The notes beneath the pieces were generated by a model, which saw only the letters and a program-made list of their open reading frames with translations, had not been told where the DNA came from and searched no databases. This document shows, piece after piece, positions 36,926-46,620 of a DNA stretch of 50,647 bases. The stretch's first letter is position 1, and each line of letters opens with the position of its first letter. The position numbers and the translations under genes were made by a program. Origin of the DNA: Symbiodinium natans (Eukaryota > Sar > Dinophyceae > Suessiales > Symbiodiniaceae); contig CAJNDS010000468.1 of the NCBI GenBank assembly GCA_905221605.1, positions 40,001-90,647 of the forward strand, read 5' to 3'.

Positions 36926-37776
36926 GGAGTTTAGGGCGTCATAAACCCCGAAACCCTGAACCCTGAACCCTAAACCCGAAACCCCAGACCCTAAACCCTA
37001 GCCCTAAACCCTAGCCCTAAACCCTGAACCCTTAACCCGCGGAGCGCGACGAGCCCCCAAGTCATTGGTTCTGCTGAACTTTGGGGGTTTAGGGTTTGGG
37101 GTCTAGGGTTTGGAGTTTGAGGATTGGGGTTTGGGGTTTGGGGTTTAGGGTTTAGGGTTTAGGGTTCAGGGTTTAGGGTTTAGGGTTTATGGTTTAGGGT
37201 GCCTCAGTATAGCACAAGGGTCGCAGCCGCCCCAAAACCCTAGGAATTCGGGTTTAGGGTTGTACGGTAGGGACGCAAAGCGCCCACCCCAGTCCCTCGA
37301 CAGTTAGGGTTTAGGGCTTAGGGCTTAGGGTTTAGGGTTTAGGCTTTAGGGTTGAGGGTTTAGGATTTAGGGTATCCAAAGTCCGAAACCCTAAACCCTG
37401 ATTTCGCCCAACCCCCGGCAGCCTGCTCCTGCGACGTGGCGGGGCTCTGGTCACCTGGGTCCAACCCTAAACCCTAAACCCTAAACCCTAAACCCTCAGG
37501 GTCATTTCTTTCTACGGCTTCAGGGGTTCAGGGTTCTGGGCTTAGAGTTGGGATTTAGGGCTCCGAGCTTGGGCTTCCAAGGTTTGCTTGTGCTCAGGGG
37601 AGCCTCCACCCAGCAGCGACCGCGTGGCCACCGCGGATGTCAGCACCCCCTATGTCCCCCAAAGCGCACACAGTTCGGGCATGATGAGGGAGGCCCCACC
37701 CCTCAACCCTAAACCCTAAACTCTGAACCCTAAACCCGGAACCCTGAACTCCTGTGACCTAAACCCCCAAGCCCTT
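36926..37776. repeat. Alternating short arrays and small islands
   Basis: C-units (36945-37037); island 37038-37085 (RSATSPQVIGSAELWG on plus); TTTGGGG/TTTAGGG units (37088-37198); spacer; G-units (37305-37372); GC-rich island 37395-37465 with C-units on both sides; C-array (37466-37497); unique sequence 37500-37700 with a GC-rich segment open on plus (HPAATAWPPRMSAPPMSP); C-units (37700-37770). Confidence 0.65.
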
Positions 37777-37915
37777 AGGGTAGATAAACGGTAGCTACAT
37801 GGTCCCTTCTCATGGGCCCTTCAACGGGGGCCCCTTATATACCCCTTATATACCGTACACAAGTGAAGGGCCCTCACATCAGAACCCTGTAAGGAGGGTA
37901 AGGGGCCCTTAGACA
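37777..37915. mobile_element. Family E element, copy 2
   Basis: Colinear with 10563-10690: CATGGTCCCTTCTCATGGGCCC, a palindromic TATATACCCCTTATATA centre, CAGAACCCTGTAAGGAGGGTAAGG and GGGCCCTTAG. Non-coding. Confidence 0.6.
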
Positions 37916-38212
37916 AGCCCGAAGCCAGAGACCCTAAACCCCCAAACCCGGCCCCCTAGGATGCATTCTTGCCCTAAACCCTAAACCCTAAACCCTAACC
38001 CCGTAAACCCTAAACCCTAAACCCTAAACCCGAAACCCTAAACCCTAAACCCTAAACGGCCCTAAACCCTCTGGATTGAGAGGTGTAGGAGAGCTCAGCT
38101 GCCCCTGTGTGGCTGAGGGGTGCAGGGAGTTCGTGCCTGATACTTCTCAGGTGCTTTCTTCACCCAAAGAGCCCGACTCCCCTGAAATTCGGGAAGACAC
38201 CTTACAGTTTAG
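37916..38212. repeat. C-array and unique island
   Basis: CCCTAAA array (37974-38055), then about 150 bp of unique sequence (38060-38205) before a G-array. Open frames are short; no gene called. Confidence 0.6.
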
Positions 38213-38504
38213 GGTTTAGGGTTTAGGGTTTCGGGTTTCGGGTTTCGGGTTTCGTGCTTCGGGTTTGGGTTTAGGGTTTAGGGTTGAGGGTTTAGGGTTC
38301 ATGGTTAAACCATATAGTGTCCTTGCTGTGATCAAGCTAAATTCCTTCTTTAGGGAGTACTTCTTGGGCTCTTTGGGTTTCTTGCAGATAGCCATTCTGA
38401 CCAACAGCCCTTGTAAGGAACATACATGAGAAGCAGAAATATCCACCTAGCTTTCTAGACCCAAGCCTTAAACCCTAAACCCTAAAACCTAAAACCTGAG
38501 AATA
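38213..38504. repeat. TTTAGGG/TTTCGGG units and unique sequence
   Basis: G-units with a TTTCGGG run (38213-38310), unique AT-balanced DNA (38311-38460) with a minus frame of about 50 codons before repeats (38216-38446), then C-units (38468-38498). Not convincing as a gene. Confidence 0.55.
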
Positions 38505-38592
38505 CAGAGGGTGCCCAATTTGGTTTAAAGGGGCTTGGAAGGGAACCTGAACCCCAAAAACCAGAAAACGCAGGCCTACTCTGAGTCCTAGG
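38505..38592. mobile_element. Family G element without array
   Basis: AAAGGGGCTTGGAAGGGAACCTGAACC and AGGCCTACTCTGAGTCCTAG correspond to 2881-2944. Here the element is not followed by a telomere array, unlike the copy at 2861-3055. Confidence 0.55.
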
Positions 38593-38769
38593 ACAAGCAA
38601 CGATCTCTCCAAACCTAGCTTGTAAACTTCAGAGCAACTTAACTAAGGGACACTTGGGCGCTCCTGTGGGGCTAGGGTTTAGGGTTTAGGGTTCAGGGTT
38701 CAAGGGTTTAGGGTTTAGGGTTTAGGGTTTAGGGTTTAGGGTTTAGGGTTTAGGGTTTAGGGTTTAGGG
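38593..38769 (+). repeat. Spacer and (TTTAGGG)n array
   Basis: Unique spacer, then a G-array (38672-38768). Confidence 0.9.
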
Positions 38770-38910
38770 ATCACGGAAATTTCTTAAACCATCAAGGAAC
38801 TGCTGCTTGTCACAGCCGTCACAGCCGTCACAGCCGTCACAGCCGTCACAGCCGTTGGCGGCGCTGTTGGGGGCGGCAGTAGGGGCGGCCCACCTGGGCT
38901 TGGGTTCCCT
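38770..38910. other. GC-rich segment with 9-bp tandem repeat, reversed context
   Basis: GTCACAGCC repeats five times exactly (38807-38853), followed by GC-rich sequence. It is open on plus (repeated SQP) and on minus (repeated TAV), because a 9-bp unit keeps frame. G-array left, C-array right, opposite to most islands. Confidence 0.5.
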
Positions 38911-39230
38911 AAACCCTAAACCCTGAACCCTAAACCCTGAACCCTGAACCCTGAACCCTAAGCCCGCCGGCCTTAGGTAAAACTGGGCAGTCGCAAACCC
39001 GAATCCCTAAACCCTAAACCCCAAACCCTCAACCCTAAACCCCAAACCCTAAACCCTAAGGTTTAATAAAGGAGCCGTAAAAGAAAATCCTGCTAACCTA
39101 AACCCTAAACCCTAGACCCCAAACCCTAAACCCTAAGGTTTAACAAAAGAGCCCTTAAAGATAAAATCAAACCTAAACCCTAAACCCTGAAACCTAAACC
39201 CCAAACCCTGAACCCTAAACCCTAAACCTT
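38911..39230 (-). repeat. C-arrays with duplicated AAGGTTTAA block
   Basis: CCCTAAA/CCCTGAA units interrupted twice by CCTAAGGTTTAAYAAARGAG (39056 and 39134), a 78-bp spaced duplication within the array. Confidence 0.85.
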
Positions 39231-39539
39231 CGTTCCAAGCAGTCGCGTCCCGAGGTCCCCCACCAAAAGAAAAGCCCCTTGAGGGTTTTGGGTTTAGCGT
39301 TTAGGGTTTTGGGGTTTAGGGTTTAGGGTTTAGGGTTTAGGGTTTAGGGTTTAGGGTTTAGGGTTTAGGGTTTAGGGTTTAGGGTTTAGGGTTTAGGGTT
39401 TAGGGTTTAGGGTTTAGGGTTTAGGGTTTAGGGTTTAGGGTTTAGGGTTTACATGGAAGGCGGGGTCGGAGGGTCAGGGGGCCGCAGGGGCATTTGGGCT
39501 GTTGGGCTCAGGCCGCTAAAAGCAGTGCAAGCCAGAAGT
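39231..39539 (+). repeat. (TTTAGGG)n array and short unique segment
   Basis: After about 50 bp of unique sequence, a regular array (39297-39450, about 22 units), then GC-rich unique sequence to the AT tract. No gene. Confidence 0.9.
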
Positions 39540-39690
39540 ATACATATATATATATATATATATATACATATTTACATATATACATATTTTATACATATAT
39601 ATATATATATGTATACATATATGTGCATACATAATTAAATAGATGTGTGTATATATATATATATATATATATGCATATACTTTATGTAAA
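39540..39690. repeat. AT-rich microsatellite
   Basis: (AT)n with ATAC and TTTA interruptions. The 61-codon isoleucine/tyrosine-rich frame is an artefact. Confidence 0.95.
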
Positions 39691-40140
39691 CATACACACG
39701 CATATGCGTTTTCCTAGCCTCCTACACCCCTAAAACCTAAACCTCTAAACCCCTAAACCCGAAACCCCGAACCCCTGAACCCAAAACCCAAAAACCCTAA
39801 ACCCTAAACCCTAAACCTAAACCCTAAACCCTAAACCGTCCTGCCAAGAGTCCAGAACATTTGGCGGCTCCTGGGGGTGGCACCTCTCCGAAAGCAACCG
39901 GCTTGAAGGTTTGGGCTTTTACCCTAAACCCTACACCCTAAACCCTAAACCCTAAACCCCAAACCCTAAACCCTAAACCATAAACCCTAAACCCTAAACC
40001 CTAAACCTAACCCAAACAAAGGTGTTGCTAGGCGTCCTATTGTTGGGAGCCTTCTGATGAGGGTTCAGGGTTTAGGGTTTAGGGTTTCGGGTTTAGGGCT
40101 TAGGGTTTAGGGTTTAGGGCTTAGGGTTTAGGGTTTACAA
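39691..40140. repeat. C-arrays flanking an exon-like island, then G-array
   Basis: C-units (39724-39838); island 39839-39905, plus frame LPRVQNIWRLLGVAPLRKQP to TGA beside GAAG|GTTTGG; C-units (39920-40015); unique sequence; G-array (40062-40138). Confidence 0.6.
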
Positions 40141-40345
40141 AGGTTGTATAGGGTTTGGGTCCCAAAAAGTTTTGAGCGAAAGTGTTGAGCTAAACGTTTT
40201 GTGCGAAAGTTTTGGGCGAAACGTTTTGGGCGAAAATTGATTTTGGAACCTTTGTTTGTTGGGTGGGGATGTGGCGTGGAGGGGGGGTTGGGGCGCGGGG
40301 GGTTGGGGCGTGGGGGTGCGGGGGGGGGAGGGGCGGGGGGGACCC
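40141..40345 (+). repeat. 13-bp tandem repeat and G-rich tract
   Basis: Imperfect GCGAAACGTTTTGG units repeat about six times (40165-40240). A GGGGTTGGGGCG-type G-rich tract follows (40265-40345). The 77-codon minus proline-rich frame is an artefact. Confidence 0.8.
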
Positions 40346-40895
40346 CTGAATTAAGGAACACAGCTTGATCTGTTGATAAAGAACCCCTACATGTACGATT
40401 TAAGATATGTATATAGGTAGTTCTCTAAATTAGCCTAATATGTTTAGAGGGTGCCCGACCCAAGCCCCGTCAACGGAACTAGAAACTCGGACATCTGCGG
40501 GCCTTGCCGTTTTACCCAGAGAGCCCAATACCGGGGTTTTGTGTCTAGGCATTTGGGGTTCGGGGGTTTGGGGTTCAGGGTTTAAACCAAGGATAGAAGG
40601 GCTTAGGGTCAAGGCATTTGAGGTTTTGGGGTTTGGGGTTCAGGGTTTAGGGTTACAGGTGCCTTCCTTAACGTCGCACCTACCCATAAGGTCCACCAAT
40701 GACGGCCCGTCTTCTATACTCCAGCACCCCAGACACTCGTTGGATCATACTAAGATCCCGTCTTTATAGGTGCATGCCCAAAATATTAGATAGGAGTCTC
40801 CACCTACACCCCAAACCCTAAACCCTAAACCCTAAACCCTAAACCCTCAACCCTCAACCCTAAACCCTAAACCCCAAACCCTAAACCCCAAAACA
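40346..40895. other. Unique region, no firm gene, then C-array
   Basis: Repeat-poor DNA (40346-40800). A 109-codon plus frame (40440-40769) has a natural start but passes through TTTGGGGTTCAGGG units, so it is doubtful. CCCTAAA array 40806-40892. Confidence 0.45.
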
Positions 40896-41000
40896 ATAGT
40901 CGATTGGTGCTGGACTCTGGGAAGCTGTGCTGCACTTGGAACCCTGGGAAAAATTGACATTTCGGCTGCTGCTAGGAAAACCGAACAACTTGCACCCTAA
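40896..41000 (+). other. Exon-like segment between two C-arrays
   Basis: Plus frame of 34 codons to TAA (IVDWCWTLGSCAALGTLGKI and on). Natural composition. Both flanks are C-strand arrays, an exception to the usual order, and the stop codon is made by the CCCTAAA repeat. Confidence 0.35.
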
Positions 41001-41138
41001 ACCCAAAACCCAAAACTCTAAACCCTAAACCCTAAACCCTAAACCCCAACCCTAAAGCGTAAACCCCACCCGAAACTCTAAACCCCGAACCCTTAACCCT
41101 ACAAAAACTAAACCCCAAACCCCTGAACCCGTAAACCC
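41001..41138 (-). repeat. Degenerate C-array
   Basis: CCCTAAA/CCCAAAA units with variants. Confidence 0.85.
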
Positions 41139-41262
41139 TACACCCTTGGAAAGTACTTACAACCCCCTTAGGCGCCCTAAAATGGGTATAAGTACAGTTA
41201 TGAGTACAGTCTTCTAATTTGCTTAAGAAGTACCATGAACCTCCAAGTACACCCTTGGAAAG
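41139..41262. mobile_element. Family A element, left-truncated, with 15-bp direct repeats
   Basis: TACACCCTTGGAAAG at 41139-41153 and 41248-41262 flanks a family A body that starts at TACTTAC and ends ACCATGAACCTCCAAG. The left ACTTGGAGG end is missing. Direct repeats may be a target duplication or a trace of the truncation. Confidence 0.6.
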
Positions 41263-41345
41263 CCGAATCTCCCAAAACCTGTCAGCGCATTTCCGCTGCC
41301 CTTGGCCCAGGAGCCTTCACCGGCGGCGCACCTCCAGGTCAGGGT
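41263..41345 (+). other. Exon-like island
   Basis: CTTGGCCCAG is a possible acceptor and CTCCAG|GTCAGG a donor (41340). Plus frame VSAFPLPLAQEPSPAAHLQ. Confidence 0.3.
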
Positions 41346-41541
41346 TCAAGGTTCAGTTCAGGGTTTAGGGTTTAGGGTTTAGGGTTTAGGGTTTAGGGTT
41401 TAGGGTTTAGGGTTTAGGGTTTAGGGTTTAGGGTTTAGGGTTTGGGGTTTGGGGTTTGGGGTTCAGGGTTCAGGGTTCAGGGTTCAGGGTTCAGGGTTCA
41501 GGGTTCAGGGTTCAGGGGTTCAGGGTTCAGGGTTCAGGGTT
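41346..41541 (+). repeat. (TTTAGGG)n then homogeneous (TTCAGGG)n
   Basis: Regular TTTAGGG (41365-41440), TTTGGGG, then about 11 copies of TTCAGGG to 41540. Confidence 0.97.
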
Positions 41542-41619
41542 GTCCATGTACCTATATAGTATATACTTGGGCCTTAAAGGGGTGCCCATATAGTAGCTTT
41601 AGGGCCCAAGTACATGGAC
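41542..41619. mobile_element. Hairpin element
   Basis: GTCCATGTAC left and GTACATGGAC right, with inner inverted CTTGGGCC / GGCCCAAG and TATATAG motifs; 78 bp, directly after the TTCAGGG array. Confidence 0.7.
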
Positions 41620-42125
41620 CCTTAGGGGCAATGAGGTACCCGCAGGAGGTTCACAGACAGTTGTAAGCTGGGTTAAGCGTCGGAAAGCCATAGGTATGAC
41701 CCTAAACCCTCAGTCCGAAGTTGTAAGCTCTTGCCCTTAAACCCTAGACCCTAAGCGGTCAGCTCTTACCCCTGAACCCTAAACCCTACACCCTAAACCC
41801 TACACCCTAAATCCTAAACCCTAAACCCTAAACCCTGAACCCTGCATTCGGGTGTCGTACACTGCTACGCAGGGCTACACCTTGGCTACGGCAAGTTCCA
41901 AATGAGCACGTGATCCCTGCGGCTTGCCGTGACTAGCTCATGGTTGGGATAATATGACTTTTTTGAAAATGTTTATTCCTTATAGGGTTTAAGTCTCCAT
42001 CCATACGGGGGCTGAAGCCCTAAACCCTTTGAACCCTAAGCCCTAAACCTTAAACCCTCAAGTCGCTCAACCCTAAACCCGCCTAAACCCTCCAAACCCG
42101 AAACCCTAAACCCTAAACTCTCCCC
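41620..42125. other. Unique sequence with C-units
   Basis: Unique sequence, C-units (41740-41847 and 42020-42120), and AT-balanced spacer between. No gene. Confidence 0.5.
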
Positions 42126-42169
42126 AAAGAAGTCACTGCTGACGTGGGGGTCACCCGTGCGTTGCAGTT

Positions 42170-42423
42170 GTGGCTGAGAGCGTGGCAGTCCTTTTCGACG
42201 ACTGCGTTATTTGCGGAAGCTCAAGCGTGACATCCGGCCCACGAAGTCTCGGTGAACTTCGTGAACACAGGATGGCTCCCTTCGCGGCGCTCGACCACCC
42301 CCTTCAGAGCCGAAGTGGTACGGTGGGCTCTCGGAGGCCAACCGCACCGAGGAGTGGAACGAGAAGAATCCTCCCAGTCTCTGGACTCCCCACAAGCCGA
42401 ACGAGGACATCCTCTATGTGAGG
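42170..42423 (+). pseudogene. Coding relic joined directly to telomere repeat
   Basis: The 3' part (from about 42298) reads PPSEPKWYGGLSEANRTEEW and on to PNEDILYV in a codon-biased plus frame, then changes at GTGAGG|GTTTAG into G-repeats (about 42422). Upstream, other plus frames continue the protein-like reading (42170 onward) with stops in this frame at 42253 and 42262, so there is at least one frameshift or an intron (ACACAG| acceptor at 42270). No family recognised. A fragment truncated at a repeat junction is the simplest view. Confidence 0.35.
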
Positions 42424-42956
42424 GTTTAGAGTTTAGGGTTTAGGGTTTAGGGTTCAGGGTTTAGGGGCTTAAGTGTTGCGGGTGCTGGGGGTTTAGAGGT
42501 TTAGGAGCTTAGGGCTTAGGAACCCTGAATTCTAAACCCTAAACCCTGCTCAACCCTCTACTCTAACTTCAAGCTCTTCGAAAACCCCACCACCCTATCT
42601 ATAAACCCTCAAGGCCTGAAGCCCTTGGCCCAAGACCCTACACTACCCTCAGCCCGAACTACCCTACTAAAACCCTCAACCCTCAACCCTCAAGCTCAAA
42701 CATGCGACCCCTAAACCCCAAGACCCCGAAACTCCCAAACCCCTAAACCCTGTACCCTAATCCCCGGAACCCCTTAACCCCTAAACCCCAAACCCTAAAC
42801 CTTTAGACCATCAACCTTTAAACCCCTCAACCCTACACCCTCAACCATAAGCCCTAAACCCTAAACCGCTAAACCCTTTACGATAACCCCGAAACCCCTA
42901 CACCCCTGAACCCCTAAACCCTAAACCCTAAACCCTAAACCCTAAACCCTAAACCC
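42424..42956 (-). repeat. G-units, then degenerate C-array
   Basis: Short G-units (42424-42470), unique sequence, then long, degenerate CCCTAAA/CCCTCAA units (42525-42955). No gene. Confidence 0.8.
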
Positions 42957-43030
42957 CCCAAGGGCCCCAAGGGCCTGCGGGGACTCCGACGGGAGGCTGC
43001 TTCGCCGGGGGGTCCTGGCCACACGGTTGA
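42957..43030 (+). other. Exon-like GC-rich island
   Basis: Plus frame KGPKGLRGLRREAASPGGPG and on to GTTGAG|GGTTTAG. C-array left, G-array right. Confidence 0.35.
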
Positions 43031-43432
43031 GGGTTTAGGCTTTAGGGCTTAGGGCTTAGGGCTTAGGGTTTAGAGTTTAGGGTTTGGGGTTTAGGGTTTA
43101 GGGTTTAGGGTTTAGGGTTTAGGGTTTAGGGTTTAGGGTTTAGGGTTTAGGGTTTACGGCTACGGGTTTTGGGTTTTGGGTTGGTTTAGCGCTTAGACCA
43201 TAGGGCATAGGGCTTAGGGAACTCCTTCGAAGTTATCCATAGTACTGAGTCTTTTGTCTTTGGAAAGAACCCATTGGAAAGAGTCCTAAGCGGAAGGAAG
43301 ACTTATCGCAACCGCCTGGTCAAGACCACCGGCCCCGATAGTTCGCGGTGTATTTTTGATCCACAGAACATTGAGGGTTTAAGGGTTTGAGGGTTCAAGG
43401 ATGTAAGGAACTCTTAACCCTAAACCCTAAAC
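43031..43432. repeat. G-array and unique region
   Basis: GGGCTTA and TTTAGGG units (43031-43155), degenerate units, then about 200 bp of unique sequence (43210-43370). No gene. Confidence 0.75.
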
Positions 43433-43905
43433 AACCCCCCCCCCCCCCCCCCCAACCCCCGAAACCCCCCCCCTAAACCCTAAACCCTCCTAAGCCCTCC
43501 TAAACCCCCTACCCCCTACACCCTAAACCCTGAACCCCCTAAACCCCAATAAACCCTACAACCCCAAACCCTAAACCTTCCTGAACCTTACACCCCTCAA
43601 CCCTGCACCCCTCAACCCCACACCCGAACCTTACACCCCTCAACCCTACACCCCTCAACCCCACACCCTAAACCCCAAACCTACCCCCCTAAACCCTAAA
43701 CCCAAAACCCTCAACCCCAAACCCCAAACCCTAAACCCTACACCCTAAACCCTACACCCTAAACCCTACCTCCTAAACCCAAAACCCTCAACCCCAAACC
43801 CTAAACCCTACACCCTAAACCCTAAACCCTAAACCCTAAACCCTACCCCCTAAACCCAAAACCCTCAACCCTCAACCCTAAACCCTAAACCCTAAACCCT
43901 AAACC
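43433..43905 (-). repeat. Oligo-C run and degenerate C-array
   Basis: C-run at 43435-43453, then about 450 bp of CCCTAAA/CCCTACA/CCCTCAA units with local tandem duplications (ACCCTACACCCTAAACCCTA; TTACACCCCTCAACCC). Confidence 0.9.
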
Positions 43906-43970
43906 CCCGAAAAAGCTCCTTGGGATCCTGTGGTGTTGGTGACATTGCACCTGGGCTGGAAGCGAGTAGG
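43906..43970 (+). other. Exon-like island
   Basis: Plus frame EKAPWDPVVLVTLHLGWKRV running into G-units. C-array left, G-array right. Confidence 0.35.
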
Positions 43971-44391
43971 GTTCAGGGTTTAGGGTTTAGGGTTTTAGGG
44001 TTTAGGGTTTAGGGTTTAGGGTTTAGGGTTTAGGGTTTAGGGTTTAGGGTTTAGGGTTTAGGGTTTCGGGTTTAGGGTTTAGGGTTTAGGGTTTAGGGTT
44101 TAGGGTTTAGGGTTTAGGGTTTAGGGGGGTAGGGTTTAGGGTTAAGGGCTGAGGGTTCAGGGTTTAGAGTTTAGGGTTCTGGGGAAGGCATAGGGCTCAG
44201 GGTTTCGGCCAGGTTGTCGGATTCTGAACCCTGAACCCTCAACCCTACTTCACACTGCACTCCCCGTAGAACCATACGAAAAAGCAAAACAGCATTCCTA
44301 CCATACGTTTGGGATCTACCTATTTCCACAGTCATGATATTGCAGGCTCCCTGGTTTAGGGTTTAGGGTTCAGGCGTACAAGGTTTGGGGT
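43971..44391. repeat. (TTTAGGG)n array and spacer
   Basis: Regular array (43978-44125), degenerate units to 44185, then unique spacer (44190-44350) and a few G-units. No gene. Confidence 0.85.
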
Positions 44392-44834
44392 TTAGGGTGG
44401 GGCTTCGGTTTCGTGACCTTTCATGCGGTTATTCATTCGCCCAACTTTGAAACAGCATATTCGTCGGCGAGAGAGAGAGAGAGAGAGAGAGCTCACTATA
44501 AGGGGGCTTTGTGTCCACCATTCAATCGCCCAAGAAACCCACCAAAATGTACCTAACTCTGAAACCCTAAAATCTACCTCCAGGAAACACCCCTTTAACA
44601 CCATGAGTCCTCTATCAAAAGGAGTTCCCTGGTAAAAAAGGTGGACTGACCGACCATCGAGCTCCCAAGTCCCTCATGATCCCGCGCATTTAACGCACGC
44701 GGGAACAAGGGAGCGAAGTGAACGAAACTTGCCCACGGACTCACCTCATCATCCTGTTCATTCTCAAGGTAGTTCCTGGTCCAAAAGAAGGATGGAAGGG
44801 ACGTACCAAAAACCCCCCTAAAAGTCATATTCAT
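44392..44834 (-). CDS. Hypothetical two-exon gene, best gene model in window
   Basis: Exon 1 runs from an ATG at 44834 for exactly 30 codons (MNMTFRGVFGTSLPSFFWTR start) to GATGATGAG|GTGAGT at 44745, a consensus donor. The 116-nt intron (44629-44744) ends in CCACCTTTTTTACCAG|, a strong polypyrimidine acceptor. Exon 2 (44628-44392) continues in phase 0 for 78 codons to TAA. The 108-residue product has a tryptophan-rich hydrophobic segment (GTFWWVSWAIEWW), a serine/leucine run encoded by a (CT)n tract, then a basic end. GAG|GTAGAT inside exon 2 could be a second donor with the CT tract as branch/pyrimidine region. No family recognised. The locus is free of telomere arrays. Confidence 0.5.
44468..44491 (+). 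repeat. (GA)n microsatellite
   Basis: About 12 GA units inside the candidate exon 2, read as CT on the coding strand. Confidence 0.95.
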
Positions 44835-45086
44835 GAAGCGGGTTTTTGAACACGGCCGAATATTGCGTGACAGGTGAACTTTCCTCGCTCATTGACAGCC
44901 TGAATTTTAATAATGTTTAGGGTTTGGGGTTTAGGTTTTAGGGTTTAGGGGTTTGGGGCTAGGGTTTAGGGGTTTCGGGTTTCGGGTTTAGGGTTGAGGG
45001 TTTTGGGTTTGGAGTTTAGGGTTTAGTAAACCCTGAACCCTAAACCCTAAATCCTAAACCCTAAACCCTAAACCCTAAACCCTTGT
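44835..45086. repeat. Spacer and head-to-head G/C arrays
   Basis: AT-balanced upstream spacer (44835-44915) with no clear promoter motif, degenerate G-units (44917-45026), a flip at TTTAGTAAACCC (about 45027), then C-units to 45080. Confidence 0.85.
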
Positions 45087-45172
45087 AAAAATCAGAGGCA
45101 GGCCACCAACGGGGCCTTGCGGCTTGGGCGGCGGCTGCTTACCTGTGGCGGCGCGGGCTCTGATTGTGGCTG
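45087..45172 (+). other. Exon-like GC-rich island
   Basis: Plus frame RGRPPTGPCGLGGGCLPVAA and on. A CTTACCTG in the plus strand gives a CAG|GTAAG donor on the minus strand, so a minus-strand exon is equally possible. Confidence 0.35.
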
Positions 45173-45491
45173 GGGGTTTGGGGTTTAGGGTTAGGGTTTA
45201 GGGTTTAGGGTTTAGCGTTTAGGGTTTAGGGTTAGGGTTTAGGGTTCAGGGGTTAGGGTTCAGGGGTTAGGGGTTTAGCGTTTTGGGGTTTGGGGTTGGT
45301 TTAGGCTTTCGGGGATTGGGATTCAGGATGCTGGGGTTCAGGGGGTGCTTGATGATCGAAAACACACTTTTCTACGTCCGGAGTAACCTTAAAATATCAA
45401 CAGGGTAGCCCTTGTTTTTGTTTAAAGGGATTCGCGTGGGAACCTAAGCGCCAAAGAATCGTGACAAAGGCCCACCACCTGGGTCTACGGT
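45173..45491. repeat. G-units and unique spacer
   Basis: Degenerate TTTAGGG units (45178-45300), then about 190 bp of unique sequence. No gene. Confidence 0.75.
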
Positions 45492-45815
45492 TTGGGGTTT
45501 ACAGGTTCCCTTAGCCTTAAACCCCCAAACCTGAAACTCTCCACCAATCTCTCGCCCTTGATCGCCCCTTTCAACACCTGGCCCCCGATAATCGAATCAC
45601 CATACATCTTCAACACAACAACCGGTCAAGGTTTGGGGTTCAGGGTTAGGTTTAGGGCGCAACTAGGGCTTAACCAGTGGGGAGCGACCCCCGAAGACTT
45701 TGCACTCTCCTTCATTTTTGGACACGCCCCACTACCGCTCAGCATCCAAAATGTGTCCCGAGCAGCACGCGGAAGCATGCTTGTCCGTGTTCATACAAGT
45801 CGGCGGCTGGAATGA
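45492..45815 (+). other. Open frame, possible gene fragment
   Basis: A 107-codon plus frame in repeat-poor DNA. The second half (LNQWGATPEDFALSFIFGHA and on) is protein-like and ends at TGA; the first half crosses TTTGGGGTTCAGGG units at about 45630. No domain recognised. Confidence 0.3.
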
Positions 45816-45893
45816 AGGGAGGGAGAGTTGCAAGAACTTAGTTCCCTCAGCCCAAAACCTAAACCCTTAAACCCCCAAACCCTAACCCTAAGG

Positions 45894-45990
45894 CCCTGCA
45901 GCAAGCGCGCAGACCCTGCAGCAAGCCTGCAGACCTTGCAGCAGCCTGCAGACCCTGCAGCAAGCCTGCAGACCCCTGCAGGTTTGCAGC
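45894..45990 (+). repeat. 20-bp tandem repeat (CCCTGCAGCAAGCCTGCAGA)
   Basis: About four and a half copies with minor changes, each with two PstI-type CTGCAG sites. Flanking sequence to 46060 holds decayed copies. Frames on both strands through it are repeat-driven. Confidence 0.9.
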
Positions 45991-46186
45991 AGGTGGGGCT
46001 AGGCCTGCAGAAGGCTACGAGCCTGCAAGACCCTACTGCAATGCCTGGCTGCCTACCCCAACCTGCATGGCTTCCAGTCTTCAATCGAACCGCTTGGGCC
46101 TTTCTGCGGCTTTCACAGAGAGTCCATTGCCTCTTTGAAAAACGGCAACCCTACACCCTAAACCCTTAAACCCTAAACCCTAAACC
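45991..46186. other. Unique sequence and C-units
   Basis: Unique DNA (45991-46145), then CCCTAAA units (46148-46186). A 113-codon plus frame spans the minisatellite and is doubtful. Confidence 0.5.
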
Positions 46187-46291
46187 CTTCTGGGGCTCTG
46201 CCAGAACGTCGGCGTGGCAGCTTGTAAGTTTCGCGCAGTTTCCGATCAGGTCCTGCGTGATCTCTGCAGTGATGCGGAAGGCAACCCCCTT
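46187..46291 (-). other. Strongly coding-like island (minus strand)
   Basis: Thirty-five open codons on minus (KGVAFRITAEITQDLIGNCA and on to AEPQK), ending AAGG|GTTTAG. Third positions favour G/C. The plus strand is also open (CKFRAVSDQVLRDLCSDAEG) with a CTT|GTAAGT inside it, so strand is not certain. C-array left, G-units right. No family recognised. Confidence 0.4.
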
Positions 46292-46533
46292 CAAGTTTAG
46301 GGCTTGGGGTTTAGGGTTTAGGGTTTAGGGTTTGGGATTTAGGGTTTGGGGCTTAGGGCTTAGGGTCCGCCGACCTGGGGATGGGAAAAGGAGGTGAAAA
46401 CCCCCCAAAACAGGGTAGGGGGTACCCCGCCAGCTTTTCCGTGGAGGAACAGGCCACACCCACCGCGTAAAGTCATGGACCGTAGGCGTTTTCGCACAGG
46501 GCATAGGGGCTCTTTTGGAAAAAACCCCTCTTT
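46292..46533. repeat. G-units and unique segment
   Basis: TTTAGGG/TTTGGGG units (46295-46367), then unique sequence to the C-rich tract. No gene. Confidence 0.75.
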
Positions 46534-46570
46534 GCCCCCCCCCTACCCCCTCCCCTCCCCCCTACACCTT

Positions 46571-46604
<34 letters not shown>

Positions 46605-46620
46605 ACCCCCCCCCCCCAAC
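46534..46620 (+). repeat. Oligo-C tract
   Basis: C-runs including one of about 28 bases (46576-46603). Length unreliable; the proline-rich frame is an artefact. Confidence 0.95.
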
